Notes: generated by a model from the sequence alone, not told the origin. A stretch of 36,993 nucleotides of DNA from Thalassospira sp. (GCF_002709775.1 NZ_PAQR01000066.1:1-36993); one strand, 5' to 3'; positions 7,117 to 15,968 are shown, counted from the stretch's first letter. Numbers and translations are program-made.

Positions 7117-7831
7117 ACTGCATGCTATCCACAAAAGCTTTGGCGAGCTGGAAGTCCTCAAAGGCATCGATCTTGCCATTGATGAGGGGCAGGTGATTGC
7201 CCTGATCGGGAAAAGCGGGTCGGGCAAAAGTACCCTTTTGCGAACCATCAACGGTCTTGAGCAGATCGATAGCGGCGTCATCATGGTTGGCGGCAACAAG
7301 ATCAGCGAACGCGATACCGATCTTCTTGCCCTGCGCCTTCAGGTCGGAATGGTGTTTCAGCAGTTCAATCTGTTTCCCCATTACACCGCGCTTGAGAACG
7401 TCATGCTGTCCCCACAAGTCGTCAAAAAGCAATCCAAGGTCGAGGCCAAGGAGATTGCCGAGGAAATGCTCGCCAAGGTCGGGTTGGCTGACAAGATGAT
7501 GCATTATCCCGATCAATTGTCTGGTGGGCAGCAGCAGCGTGTTGCCATTGCGCGCGCCCTTGCCATGAAGCCAAAGGTTTTGCTGTGTGACGAGGTGACC
7601 TCGGCCCTTGATCCGGAGCTGGTCAATGAAGTGCTGGCGGTCGTTAGAAAGCTTGCCGAGGAGGGCATGACCCTTGTCATGGTGACCCATGAAATGCGCT
7701 TTGCCCGCGAGGTCTGTGACAAGCTTGTCTTCATGCATCAGGGCCGCATCCACGAAACCGGCGACCCGGAAGAAGTCTTTTCCAATCCCAAGACATCAGA
7801 GCTCGCAAGCTTTGTTGGTGGCCTTGCGTAA
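7103..7831 (+). CDS. Amino acid ABC transporter ATP-binding protein
   Basis: A 242-residue cytoplasmic ATPase of the GlnQ/HisP type that powers the transporter. Walker A GKSGSGKST (36-44), Q-loop FQQFNLFPH, signature LSGGQQQRVAIARAL (from 139), Walker B VLLCDE (159-164) followed by SALD, and the H-loop VTHEM are all intact. ATG 7103 is preferred because GAAGGAAAG lies about 7 bases upstream and the protein then begins MSLVELHAIHKSF; an upstream in-frame ATG at 7073 would only prolong the overlap. It is the last gene of the operon. No strong terminator follows. Confidence 0.95.
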   Translation: MSLVELHAIHKSFGELEVLKGIDLAIDEGQVIALIGKSGSGKSTLLRTINGLEQIDSGVIMVGGNKISERDTDLLALRLQVGMVFQQFNLFPHYTALENVMLSPQVVKKQSKVEAKEIAEEMLAKVGLADKMMHYPDQLSGGQQQRVAIARALAMKPKVLLCDEVTSALDPELVNEVLAVVRKLAEEGMTLVMVTHEMRFAREVCDKLVFMHQGRIHETGDPEEVFSNPKTSELASFVGGLA

Positions 7832-7942
7832 TTCCGACAATGTCGAATTCGTGACATCTTCATCCTGATGTCTGGAACCATTTACTGTTTTCGGACTTGC
7901 TTGTAGAACCGTTTCATCAACCCCTTGGGAAAGAAACGGTTT

Positions 7943-9175
7943 ATGAGCCACTCCGCCCATCATGAAAAGTCTGACACTTCAGTTGGTTCCGCCAAGGGTG
8001 TGATCGCGCTTTTGGATCGTTATCCGTTTTTGGTGCTGGGGCTGCTTCTGATGGGGGCGTTTACCTCAAGCGGGGCGGTGCCGTTGGCCGGGCTTTACGT
8101 CGTCGAGGGCCTGGGGGAGCCGCCATGGAAGCTCAGCATGGTGATGATCGTTCAGGTCAGTATCACGTTGCTTGCCAACCGGACGTTCGGGCGGGCGATT
8201 GATCGCGGGGTTCCGGTCAAAATTTTGCTGGTGACCAGCATCCTGTGTTTCACCGCCGGAATGATCATCCTTGCGACGTTTCAGGTTTACTGGGTTTATC
8301 TGGTGATCGTCTCGGTCCTGCTTGGCGTCGGGGCCGGTGCGCTTTCGGTGATGTATAGTTTCGGGCGGTTGTTTGCCGAACAGTCCGGGCGTGATGTCGT
8401 CAAGTTCAACGGCTTTTTGCGCATGCAGACATCGCTTGGCTGGATGGTCGGGCCGGCGGCGTCGCTTTCATTTTATGCGGCGTTCGGGTTTTCGGCGACC
8501 TATTACACCATTGCCGGGCTGGCTGTGATCTGGTTTGGCTTCTGCTTGCTGACTGTGCCAAATGCCTTCAAAACCCATCATCCCGATAGTCTTGCCCATG
8601 GTGGCAAGGTGCCGCTCAATGTTGGGCTTTTGTTGGCCTGTGTGCCGGTGTTTTTCATCGGTGCTGCCAATGTGGTGTTTGTGTCGGCCATGCCACTTTA
8701 TTTCTCGACCGAGCTTGGCTTGATGGCGTCTTCGGCGGGTTTTGCGCTGACCGTGAAATGCTTTGTCGAGGTGGTGGTGATCTATTACTGCGCGTGGCTG
8801 ATCAAACGCACGGGGGAGCGTAAAGGAATGCTGATTGCGGCCCTTTTGGGCGCTGTGTTCTTTGGCCTGATTTATCAGGCGAGCACGCTTTTTGATGTGC
8901 TGGCGCTCGCTGCCCTTGATGGCATCTATTACGGCATCTTTGCCGGGATCAGCATGACATTCGTTCAGAACTTCGCCACCGACCAGCCCGGTGTCGCGAC
9001 CAGCTATTATGTCAGCACGCTGTTTGTTGGTGGGCTGATCGGAAACCTTTTGACCGGGGTGGTTGCCAGTGCCTTTGATTTCCAGACGACGGTTTTGATG
9101 GCGTGTGGCTTTGCCTTTGTGGGGGCGGTGGTTCTGGCGATGATGCGCGATGCAAAAACAGCTGCCACGGCATAG
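7943..9175 (+). CDS. MFS transporter, possibly sugar-efflux (Set) type
   Basis: A 410-residue major facilitator with about 12 membrane helices, a polar His-rich N-terminus (MSHSAHHEK) and the usual central loop near residue 200. The helix 2-3 region reads LLANRTFGRAIDRGVPVKIL, a variant of the MFS motif A; the VPLAGLYVVEGLG segment and overall pattern resemble SetA-like sugar efflux proteins. That assignment is tentative, and drug or metabolite export is equally possible. The start is the ATG at 7943; an in-frame TTG at 7925 is less likely. It stands alone, 111 bp after the ABC operon in the same direction. Confidence 0.85.
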   Translation: MSHSAHHEKSDTSVGSAKGVIALLDRYPFLVLGLLLMGAFTSSGAVPLAGLYVVEGLGEPPWKLSMVMIVQVSITLLANRTFGRAIDRGVPVKILLVTSILCFTAGMIILATFQVYWVYLVIVSVLLGVGAGALSVMYSFGRLFAEQSGRDVVKFNGFLRMQTSLGWMVGPAASLSFYAAFGFSATYYTIAGLAVIWFGFCLLTVPNAFKTHHPDSLAHGGKVPLNVGLLLACVPVFFIGAANVVFVSAMPLYFSTELGLMASSAGFALTVKCFVEVVVIYYCAWLIKRTGERKGMLIAALLGAVFFGLIYQASTLFDVLALAALDGIYYGIFAGISMTFVQNFATDQPGVATSYYVSTLFVGGLIGNLLTGVVASAFDFQTTVLMACGFAFVGAVVLAMMRDAKTAATA

Positions 9176-9225
9176 CCGGGATCATGATTGCTTGACTTTG
9201 ATCGCGTCCCATTGATGATCGCGCC

Positions 9226-9699
9226 ATGAACGAAAATACTCAAAACTCCCGCCCGCGTTTGCTGGTTGATGCCGATGCCTGTCCGGTCAAGGCAGAGTGC
9301 GAACGCGTGGCCGAACGTCACCGGATCGAGATGATCCTGGTGTCCAATGGCGGCATTCGCCCGTCGCGCAATCCGCTGATCAAGATCGTGATTGTGCCGC
9401 CGGAGCCAGATGCCGCCGATGACTGGATTGCCGAAAATGCACGGGCACGTGATGTGATCGTCACCAACGACATTCCGCTGGCATCGCGCGGGATCGAGAT
9501 TGGCGCGAGGGTGCTCAAGGCCAATGGTCAGGAATTTACCGAGGCCAATATTGGCAATGCGCTGGCAGGCCGCGAAATTGCTGCTCATATGCGTGAAGTA
9601 ACTGGCGAGCAGGGGCGCAATGCGTCCTTTACCCAGAAAGACCGCTCGAAATTTTCAAGTGCGCTTGAGGTCATGGTGCAGGCTGTTCTGCGCGGCTGA
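9226..9699 (+). CDS. DUF188 / UPF0178 family protein (YaiI/YqxD-like)
   Basis: 157 residues, the standard family length. The block LLVDADACPVKAECERVAERH and later DDWIAENARARDVIVTNDIPLASRGIEIGA are diagnostic of UPF0178; the acidic residues DAD and D-I-P recall PIN-like nuclease folds. The FTQKDRSKFSSALE tail is also conserved in the family. The cellular role is not established in any organism I can name. It is a single gene on the plus strand, 50 bp after the MFS gene and convergent to the aldehyde dehydrogenase operon. Confidence 0.92.
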   Translation: MNENTQNSRPRLLVDADACPVKAECERVAERHRIEMILVSNGGIRPSRNPLIKIVIVPPEPDAADDWIAENARARDVIVTNDIPLASRGIEIGARVLKANGQEFTEANIGNALAGREIAAHMREVTGEQGRNASFTQKDRSKFSSALEVMVQAVLRG

Positions 9700-9730
9700 T
9701 CAGGCCAGTTCCATTCCCTAGAAAGACGCA

Positions 9731-9756
9731 GGCCGCCAGATGAAAATCTGACGGCC
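9731..9756 (+). other. Stem-loop after the DUF188 gene
   Basis: GGCCGCCAGAT (9731-9741) and ATCTGACGGCC (9746-9756) form an 11-bp stem with one mismatch and a GAAA loop. No T run follows on the plus strand, so termination would be Rho-assisted or the loop serves as a 3' stabiliser. Confidence 0.55.
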
Positions 9757-9767
9757 CGCACACAGGT

Positions 9768-9804
9768 CCTGATTTGGTGAGGGAACAGTTCCCACGAAAT
9801 CAGG
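9768..9804. other. Long imperfect hairpin in the convergent gap
   Basis: CCTGATTT (9768-9775) pairs perfectly with AAATCAGG (9797-9804). The interior carries a further GGGAA/TTCCC stem, giving a nearly continuous hairpin of about 15 pairs. It is the second of three hairpins packed between convergent operons. Confidence 0.55.
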
Positions 9805-9836
9805 CTTCCCCCCTGCGTATGCTATGACAACGGAAA

Positions 9837-9862
9837 GGCCCGGCGGATGTTCCGCGCGGGCC
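9837..9862 (-). terminator. Probable terminator of the Liv/aldehyde dehydrogenase operon
   Basis: GGCCCG-GCGG and CCGC-(G)-CGGGCC form a 10-bp GC-rich stem with one bulge and an ATGTT loop, 17 bp after the aldehyde dehydrogenase stop. On the minus strand the stem is followed by TTTCC, a short T run, so termination strength is uncertain. Confidence 0.55.
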
Positions 9863-9878
9863 AATCGCGTGTTGCGGC

Positions 9879-11336
9879 TTAGAACGGGTAGTGGCGCTTG
9901 CCGCTCTGGATGGTGATCCAGCGCATTTCGGTGAATTCATCAATCGATGCCTGGGAACCAAAGCGCCCGTAGCCCGATGATTTGACACCGCCGAACGGCA
10001 TTTGTGCCTCGTCCTGGACGGTCGGGCTGTTGATGTGGCAGATGCCGCTTTCGATGCGTTTGGCGACTTCCATCGCACGCGGAATGTTGGTCGAGAACAC
10101 GGCAGATGACAGGCCATATTCGCTGTCATTGGCGATGCGGACAGCCTCGTCCTCGTCGCCTGCGCGGATGACAACACAGATCGGACCAAAGCTTTCCTCG
10201 GAATAGATCTTCATGGCCGGGGTGACGTGATCAAGCAAAATGGCATCCATCAGAACACCGTCCTTGGCCTTGCCCGAACCGGCAACCAGTTTTGCACCCT
10301 TGGAAACGGCATCTTCGACCAGTTCTTCGATGCGATTAACCGCCTCGATGCTGACAACACCACCGAGGATATGATCGGCCTTGGCCGGATCGCCTGCGGT
10401 CAGGGTTTTGGCCTTGGCGGCCAGTTTGGCAACAAAGTCATCGGCGACGGCGTTATCGACGATCAGACGTTCGGTCGACATGCAAATCTGGCCCTGGTTC
10501 ATGTAGGCACCAAAGGCAGCACCATTGACCGCTTCATCCAGGTCGGCATCATCCAGAACAAGGAACGGTGCCTTGCCGCCCAGTTCAAGCAGTACCGGCT
10601 TGAGGTGCTCAGCACCCAGTTTGGCAATGATGCGTCCGACACGGGTCGAACCGGTAAAGTTGATGCGACGCACGGCCGGGTGGGCGATCAGGGTTTCGAC
10701 GATTTCCGGGGCATCTTCCGGCGCGTTGGTGACAACGTTAACCACACCTTCCGGTGCGCCGGCCTCGACCAGACAATCACCGATCAGACGGTGCAGGGCC
10801 GGGCAAAGTTCGGATGCCTTGAGGACCACGGTATTGCCGCACGCAAGGGGCATTGCAATCGCGCGTGTGCCGAGGATCACCGGTGCGTTCCACGGCGCAA
10901 TGCCCAGAACAACACCGACCGGCTGACGAATGCCCATGGCCATCAGGCCCGGGGTGTCAGACGGGATCAGGTCACCCTGAATTTGCGTCGTCATGCCACC
11001 GGCTTCACGCAGCATGTTGGCGGCAAGATGGGCGTTAAAACCGCCCCACATGCGCGTACTGCCGGTTTCATCAAGAACCAGCTGACCGAACTGATCACCC
11101 TTGGCTTCCATGATGTCGGCGGCCTTAAGCAGCACCTTGCGGCGTGCACCCGGGCCCATCTTTGACCATTCAGGGAAGGCCGCGGCGGCGGCATCGGCGG
11201 CCTTGCGCGCATCTGCCGCGTTGGCTGCGGCGGCAACGGTCGCAACTTCGCCGGTGACCGGGTTCTTGCGTTCAAAGGTGCGGTTGTTGGACGCATTGAC
11301 GTCCTGATTGTCGATCAACAATTTCGTGTCGTTCAT
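9879..11336 (-). CDS. NAD(P)-dependent aldehyde dehydrogenase, vanillin/salicylaldehyde type
   Basis: A 485-residue enzyme oxidising an aldehyde to its acid. PWN with Asn150, Lys173 (VLKASE), the coenzyme loop FTGSTRVG (227-234), general base Glu251 (LELGG) and nucleophile Cys285 (GQICMS) are all present. The C-terminal HINSPTVQDEAQMPFGGVKSSGYGRF and the RHYPF-like end resemble the vanillin/salicylaldehyde/benzaldehyde dehydrogenase branch. The start is ATG 11336, with AGGAG nine bases upstream; a longer frame to 11408 runs into the intergenic DNA. It is the last gene of the Liv transporter operon, 52 bp after livF, so it probably acts on the imported compound or a product of it. The actual aldehyde is unknown. 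Confidence 0.9.
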   Translation of the reverse strand: MNDTKLLIDNQDVNASNNRTFERKNPVTGEVATVAAAANAADARKAADAAAAAFPEWSKMGPGARRKVLLKAADIMEAKGDQFGQLVLDETGSTRMWGGFNAHLAANMLREAGGMTTQIQGDLIPSDTPGLMAMGIRQPVGVVLGIAPWNAPVILGTRAIAMPLACGNTVVLKASELCPALHRLIGDCLVEAGAPEGVVNVVTNAPEDAPEIVETLIAHPAVRRINFTGSTRVGRIIAKLGAEHLKPVLLELGGKAPFLVLDDADLDEAVNGAAFGAYMNQGQICMSTERLIVDNAVADDFVAKLAAKAKTLTAGDPAKADHILGGVVSIEAVNRIEELVEDAVSKGAKLVAGSGKAKDGVLMDAILLDHVTPAMKIYSEESFGPICVVIRAGDEDEAVRIANDSEYGLSSAVFSTNIPRAMEVAKRIESGICHINSPTVQDEAQMPFGGVKSSGYGRFGSQASIDEFTEMRWITIQSGKRHYPF

Positions 11337-11388
11337 GACGTTTCTCCTGACTTTCTTGTGGTTTGCTGTGCGGTGGCGAAAGGCTGCA

Positions 11389-12105
11389 TCACGCAGCCCC
11401 AAGGCCAAGGAAGGCCTTTTGCACAGCCGGGTCGGATTGCAGGGCCTTGGCAGTATCTTGCCCGGTAATGGCCCCGTTTTCGATCAGATATCCCCGATCT
11501 GATATGGCAAGGGATTGATGGGCGTTCTGTTCGACCAGAAGCACACCAACCCCGGTTTTACGAATGGCCGCAAGGGCCTTGAACAATTCCCCGGTCATGA
11601 TCGGCGACAAGCCAAGGGATGGCTCATCGAGCAGAAGAATATCCGGATTGGACATCAGCGCGCGACCAATGGCCACCATCTGCTGTTCGCCGCCACTCAT
11701 GGTGCGAGCTGCCTGATCAAGCCGTTCGGCCAGTTTGGGGAACAGATCAATCACGCGTTCGAGGTTTTGTTTTTCAGCTTCGCGCGCGCGTTTGGCAAAG
11801 GCACCAAGGGCAAGGTTTTCACGTACCGTCAGTTCCCCGAAAATACCGCGCCCTTCCGGGACAAGGGCAAGCCCGGCTTCGACAATCTTGTGCGCAGAAA
11901 GCGCGGTCAGCTCGCTGCCAGAAAGATTGATACGTGTATCATTATGCGCGGTTACAAGACCGGCGCAGGCCTTAAGCAGGCTGCTTTTACCCGCCCCATT
12001 GGCACCAAGCATGACAACGATCTCGCCACGGTCGACGGTAAGGTCGACGTCGCGAAGGGCAGCGTGCTTGCCATAGGAGACGGACAGTTTTTTGATATCA
12101 AGCAT
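11389..12105 (-). CDS. livF: Branched-chain-type ABC transporter ATPase (LivF)
   Basis: 238 residues. Walker A GANGAGKSS, signature MSGGEQQMVAIGRAL, Walker B ILLLDEPSLGL and the H-loop LLVEQNAH are intact, as in LivF. RGIFGELTVRENLALGA is typical of this subfamily. ATG 12105 overlaps the end of livG by 8 bp and gives the usual start MLDIKKLSVSYG; an upstream frame to 12189 lies wholly within livG. It energises the HM permease together with LivG. Because the operon carries an aromatic-type aldehyde dehydrogenase, the cargo may be an aromatic or other carboxylate and not leucine. Confidence 0.93.
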   Translation of the reverse strand: MLDIKKLSVSYGKHAALRDVDLTVDRGEIVVMLGANGAGKSSLLKACAGLVTAHNDTRINLSGSELTALSAHKIVEAGLALVPEGRGIFGELTVRENLALGAFAKRAREAEKQNLERVIDLFPKLAERLDQAARTMSGGEQQMVAIGRALMSNPDILLLDEPSLGLSPIMTGELFKALAAIRKTGVGVLLVEQNAHQSLAISDRGYLIENGAITGQDTAKALQSDPAVQKAFLGLGAA

Positions 12106-12832
12106 GGCTGTCTCCCAGGTATGCGCGCACGACTTCCGGATCGGAAAGGACTTCGTCTGGTGTGCCGTCGGCAATCTTGGCGCCGGCATTCATCACGACA
12201 CAACGATCACACAGGCTTCGGATCGCATCCATGACATGTTCGACCATGATGATGGTAAGGCCTTCGTTCTTGAGCTTGCGCACAAGGGCAATGCCATCCT
12301 GAAGTTCGGACGGGTTCAACCCGGCCAGCCATTCATCAAGCAAAAGAAGCTTCGGTTGAAGCGCAAGGGCACGTCCCAGCTCAAGGCGTTTCTGATCGAT
12401 ATAGGTCAGATCACCCGCCGGGGTGTGGGCCTGTTTGGCAAGCCCGATACGATCAAGCAATTCAAGGGCGGCAGCGTGCGCCGCATCGCCCCAAAGTGGC
12501 TTGGTGCGATAGGCAAGGCCGGCTTCGATATTTTCCACACAATCCAGATCAGGCAGGACACGCACGAGCTGGAAGGTGCGGGCAATGCCGGAATGGCTGA
12601 TCTTGTGTGCAGGTAGATTGGTGATGTTCTTGCCGCTGATGACAACCTTGCCGTCATTGGCTTGAAGGGCGCCGGAAATCAGGTTCATCACCGTGGTCTT
12701 GCCCGATCCGTTGGGGCCAAGCAGACCCAGGATTTCACCCTGATGGACATCGAACTGCATCTGATTGACGGCAATCAAGCCGCCAAAGGCCTTATGCAGG
12801 CCGGAAATCGACAGAAGGATTTCGGTATTCAT
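12098..12832 (-). CDS. livG: Branched-chain-type ABC transporter ATPase (LivG)
   Basis: 244 residues. Walker A GPNGSGKTT, GIARTFQLVRVLPDLDCVENIEAG (Q-loop region of LivG), Walker B LLLLDEWLAGL and H-loop IMVEHVMD are clear. The ABC signature is divergent, LTYIDQKRLELGRAL in place of LSGGQ or LSYGQQ: the second Gly is replaced by Ile-Asp. DEWLAGL also replaces the common DEPxAGL. Similar LTxxDQKR variants occur in some carboxylate-specific Liv systems, but I cannot check how common they are. It overlaps livM by 4 bp and livF by 8 bp. Confidence 0.92.
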   Translation of the reverse strand: MNTEILLSISGLHKAFGGLIAVNQMQFDVHQGEILGLLGPNGSGKTTVMNLISGALQANDGKVVISGKNITNLPAHKISHSGIARTFQLVRVLPDLDCVENIEAGLAYRTKPLWGDAAHAAALELLDRIGLAKQAHTPAGDLTYIDQKRLELGRALALQPKLLLLDEWLAGLNPSELQDGIALVRKLKNEGLTIIMVEHVMDAIRSLCDRCVVMNAGAKIADGTPDEVLSDPEVVRAYLGDSHA

Positions 12833-13803
12833 GCGGTGCTTCCCCCGGTTTTGGCGTTTTGATCGGTTGCAAGTACGCGCTTTTTCGGTGCGCGATACTT
12901 TTCATACAAACCGACAACCCCGCCGGGCAGAAGATAGACAATTACCATGAATACGCAGCCAAGCTGGATACTGAAATGGTTCGGGAAGCTTGCGGTCAGG
13001 ACTTCAAACAGAAGGGTCAGCGGAATAACCCCCAGAAGCGGGCCCAGCAAGCGACGCGGACCACCCAGAAGTGCCATGATGACAACCTGGAACGACAGCA
13101 TCGGGTTAAAGGCAATCACCGGATCAATATAGGTCCAGCGCGGTGCCATGATGGCGCCGGTCAGTGTCATGAACAAGGCAGACAGAACAAACAGCGCAAC
13201 TTTCACACGCGTGACATCGATGCCGCAATGCTTGGCGACGGTTTCGTCCTCGCCAATGATGCGAAGTGCAAAGCCAAGGCGCGAACGGCCCAGAATGAAC
13301 CCGGTCAGCAGAAGCACCGCAAACAGGGCAAGCAGCTGCCAATAAATGTCGTTCTGGGTGATATCAAGAAAGACATAGCGGCCCATTTCGCGGGTGACAT
13401 TGACCTCGTACCAACTGACGACTTGGCGGACCAGTTCGGTCAGGCCAAAGGTAAAGATCACGAAATACACACCCGCCAGACGCAGGGTGGAAAAGCCAAC
13501 CAGAAGGGCAATCACGGTACCTGCAAGCCCGGCACACACCAGCACCAGCGGGAAGGTCAGGACTTCGCCCAGAACCGCGACCGTATAGGCACCAATGCCA
13601 AAGAACACGACGGTCGCAAGCGAGATATAACGCGTCGGGCCGGAGAACATCGACCATGCGGTAGCGAGAACAGCAAAGCTGACAATGCTGATGGCAAGCG
13701 ACATGTAATAGCTGTCAACGAGGCTGGGCAGGAAGGCGAGGGCCGCAAAGATCACCGCGCCGATGCCGACAGGCCTGATGAAATCGGGTTTCAGGATGCT
13801 CAT
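12829..13803 (-). CDS. livM: Branched-chain-type ABC transporter permease (LivM)
   Basis: 324 residues with about 9-10 membrane helices. TRYISLATVVFFGIGAYT, LRLAGVYFVIFTFGLTELV, GFALRIIGEDETVAKHCGIDVTRVKV (the cytoplasmic coupling loop) and the MALLGGPRRLLGPLLG loop are LivM hallmarks. A basic, Lys/Ala-rich tail follows the last helix. It starts within the last codons of livH (4-bp overlap) and ends overlapping livG by 4 bp, so the permease and ATPase genes are translationally coupled. Confidence 0.92.
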   Translation of the reverse strand: MSILKPDFIRPVGIGAVIFAALAFLPSLVDSYYMSLAISIVSFAVLATAWSMFSGPTRYISLATVVFFGIGAYTVAVLGEVLTFPLVLVCAGLAGTVIALLVGFSTLRLAGVYFVIFTFGLTELVRQVVSWYEVNVTREMGRYVFLDITQNDIYWQLLALFAVLLLTGFILGRSRLGFALRIIGEDETVAKHCGIDVTRVKVALFVLSALFMTLTGAIMAPRWTYIDPVIAFNPMLSFQVVIMALLGGPRRLLGPLLGVIPLTLLFEVLTASFPNHFSIQLGCVFMVIVYLLPGGVVGLYEKYRAPKKRVLATDQNAKTGGSTA

Positions 13804-14672
13804 GATGCGGCCCTCCCGAACAGGCCGGATGGCTTGATCAGCAGCACAAGCAGGAAGATCACATAGGTCACGGCAATGGTCAGGCCCGGATCGATATAGG
13901 TCGCGACCAGACTTTCTGCGACACCAAGGATGAGGCCTGCAATCAGCGCGCCCAGCATGTTACCAACCCCGCCCATGATCACAACGATGAGTGCCTTCAT
14001 GGTAAAAACAACCCCCATCGAGGTGGAGAAGGTCAGAAACATGCTGACCAGAACGCCACCGACGGCGGCCATCGCGCCCCCAAGGGCAAAGGCAAAACAG
14101 GATGCGAAATTGACATCAATCGCCACGAGGCGCGCCGAGGTCGGATCAACCGCAACGGCACGAAGGGCCGTACCCATGCGGGTGCGCGTCAGGATCAGAT
14201 AGAAGCCAAGCCCGATGACGACTGCAAAGCCAAGGGCAACAAGCCGGTTGGCGGCGATCGTCGCGCCAAAGATATCAACGGCGTTATTGAGAAAATCATA
14301 GCTGTAATAATTGCCGCCAAACCAGACCAGCAGCACACCCTGAACGATAAACAGCAGGCCAAAGGTGGCGAGGATGCTGTCGACTTCAAGCATGCCGCGG
14401 TTCTTCGCGCGTGCGACCAGCGGGGTCAGCAGGACGCGATAAATCACCCAGTTCAGCGCAAAGCTTGCCGGTATGATGATCAACAAACCAATAAGCGGGT
14501 TGATCCCGAGGGCGGTCATGAAAACAAAGGCAATAAAGGACGCGACAATCACCAACTCGCCATAGGCAAGGTTCATGATGCGCGAAACACCGTATTGCAG
14601 GGTCAGGCCCATGGCGACGAGAGCATACATCCCGCCAAGGGTAATCCCGGAAAGGACTGCGTAGCTAAACAT
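13800..14672 (-). CDS. livH: Branched-chain-type ABC transporter permease (LivH)
   Basis: 290 residues, about eight membrane helices. The beginning GITLGGMYALVAMGLTLQYGVSRIMNLAYGE is the diagnostic LivH N-terminus; GTALRAVAVDPTSARLVAIDVN is the coupling loop and GGVGNMLGALIAGLILGVAESL the late conserved block. It forms the membrane channel with LivM. The gene begins 78 bp after the binding-protein stop, a gap that contains a strong stem-loop, so its expression may be set lower than that of the binding protein. Confidence 0.93.
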   Translation of the reverse strand: MFSYAVLSGITLGGMYALVAMGLTLQYGVSRIMNLAYGELVIVASFIAFVFMTALGINPLIGLLIIIPASFALNWVIYRVLLTPLVARAKNRGMLEVDSILATFGLLFIVQGVLLVWFGGNYYSYDFLNNAVDIFGATIAANRLVALGFAVVIGLGFYLILTRTRMGTALRAVAVDPTSARLVAIDVNFASCFAFALGGAMAAVGGVLVSMFLTFSTSMGVVFTMKALIVVIMGGVGNMLGALIAGLILGVAESLVATYIDPGLTIAVTYVIFLLVLLIKPSGLFGRAAS

Positions 14673-14691
14673 TCACTTCATCCAAAAGGGG

Positions 14692-14734
14692 CGTCGGGGC
14701 TCCCGGGAGCTTGGGTGGGTGAGGAACCCCGACG
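14692..14734 (-). other. Intercistronic stem-loop between binding protein and livH
   Basis: CGTCGGGG (14692-14699) pairs with CCCCGACG (14727-14734). The loop holds a second self-complementary sequence, GCTCCCGGGAGC (14699-14710). It lies between the abundant binding protein and the permease genes, the usual position for hairpins that protect the upstream mRNA end or cause partial termination. Confidence 0.65.
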
Positions 14735-14750
14735 TCCTTATGCGGCGCGC

Positions 14751-15968
14751 TTACTGCGCAGCCTTCCATTCAGGTTTCGGGAAGACGAGCTCGGCTGCAC
14801 CTTCCATATCGGTCGGGGCAAGGCCGACAAACTTGCCATCCTGCCACTGACCAACTTGCCAGAAGGTCTGATCGCCCGGCTTGTAGGTGCCAAGGATGGT
14901 GTCAAAGCCGCCTTTGGCCAGTTCGGCATTGATCGCTTCGCGGTCGGTGGTGCCGGCACGCTCGATCGCCTGCTGCAGGGACTGAAGCGTCGCCCAGTTG
15001 ACGATGGATGCCCAACGATCCGGCTCACGCTCTGCGAATTCCACGTGGCGTTTGATGTAATCGGCGATTTTCGGGTCATCCTCGCTGGCACCCCCAAGGC
15101 TGACGACGCCTTCGGCATTGTCACCAAAACGGTTTTTATAAAGCGGGAAGGCTGTGCCAACACCGGCATAGAAGACCTTGGGGTTGAAGCCCAGAACACG
15201 CGACTGTTCGGTCAGGCCAAGGGTGCCCGGCGGATAGGAGAAGGCAACAAAGGTATCAGCACCAAGGGCCTTGATGTCATTGACGATGGTCGCCAGATCC
15301 TGAGAGCCCAGCGGATAGGTCTTATCGTAAACAAGGTCAAAGTCACGATCTTCAAGGGCTTCGCGGCCTGCCTTGGAAAGTTCGATGCCAAAGCCGTCGG
15401 CGACCGCGATCATCGCAACCTTGTCATTGATCTTGCCTTCGGCTTTCAGTCCCTCAAGGAACTTGGCCAGCTCAACGGCATATTGTTCGCCAGTACCCAG
15501 CAGCCAATAGGAATTCGTCCAGCGCTTGGCGAGTTGTGGTGCCTTGTCGGTCACAGCCGTGCCAGCGAGATGTGCATAGCCCGCACGATCAAGGATCGGT
15601 GCCACGGCAAGATTAAGGCCCGTACCCCAAGGAGACAGGATGAAATCAACCTTGTCCTGATTGATCAGGCGTTCAATCGCGCGCACCGCTTCTTCGGAGC
15701 TTGAGCGATCATCATATTCAACGACTTCGATGGGAAGCTTCTTGTCACCGACCTGAAGGCCGCCAGCGTCATTGATTTCCTTTACCCACATTTCATAGTT
15801 GGGAATGGTGCTGGTTGCCGCACCCGGGGCGGCCGGGCCGGTTTTCGAGATGGCATAACCAATACGGTAAGTTTCCTGGGCGTTGGCCCCAAACAGCGTC
15901 GCGGTGCTCATGACGGCGGTGGTTGCCGCAGCAATGGTCGCGAGGCGCAGTTTTGCTGAGATGTGCAT
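14751..15968 (-). CDS. Branched-chain-type ABC transporter substrate-binding protein
   Basis: 405 residues with a signal peptide (about 1-30, ending FGANA-QE). The mature protein is a Leu/Ile/Val-binding-type periplasmic receptor: RIGYAISKTGPAAPGAA, EINDAGGLQVGDKKLPIEVVEYDDRSSSEEAVRAIERLI and VDFILSPWGTG are the family blocks. At about 375 mature residues it is slightly longer than LivJ/LivK, closer to the receptors for aromatic acids, amides or urea. The start ATG 15968 has AGGAGG six bases upstream. First gene of the minus-strand operon; a perfect 11-bp-armed palindrome lies 81 bp upstream of its start. With the downstream aldehyde dehydrogenase, an aromatic or alkanoic acid ligand is plausible. 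Confidence 0.9.
   Translation of the reverse strand: MHISAKLRLATIAAATTAVMSTATLFGANAQETYRIGYAISKTGPAAPGAATSTIPNYEMWVKEINDAGGLQVGDKKLPIEVVEYDDRSSSEEAVRAIERLINQDKVDFILSPWGTGLNLAVAPILDRAGYAHLAGTAVTDKAPQLAKRWTNSYWLLGTGEQYAVELAKFLEGLKAEGKINDKVAMIAVADGFGIELSKAGREALEDRDFDLVYDKTYPLGSQDLATIVNDIKALGADTFVAFSYPPGTLGLTEQSRVLGFNPKVFYAGVGTAFPLYKNRFGDNAEGVVSLGGASEDDPKIADYIKRHVEFAEREPDRWASIVNWATLQSLQQAIERAGTTDREAINAELAKGGFDTILGTYKPGDQTFWQVGQWQDGKFVGLAPTDMEGAAELVFPKPEWKAAQ

Noticed and set aside
7853..7872. GACATC/GATGTC hairpin after the amino acid transporter operon
   Set aside because: Only 6 bp of stem with an 8-nt loop and no T run; too weak to call a terminator.
12859..13866. A 335-codon plus-strand frame opposite livM
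   Set aside because: It is antisense to a clear LivM gene and gives a charged, His/Gln/Lys/Asp-rich product without hydrophobic or family features.
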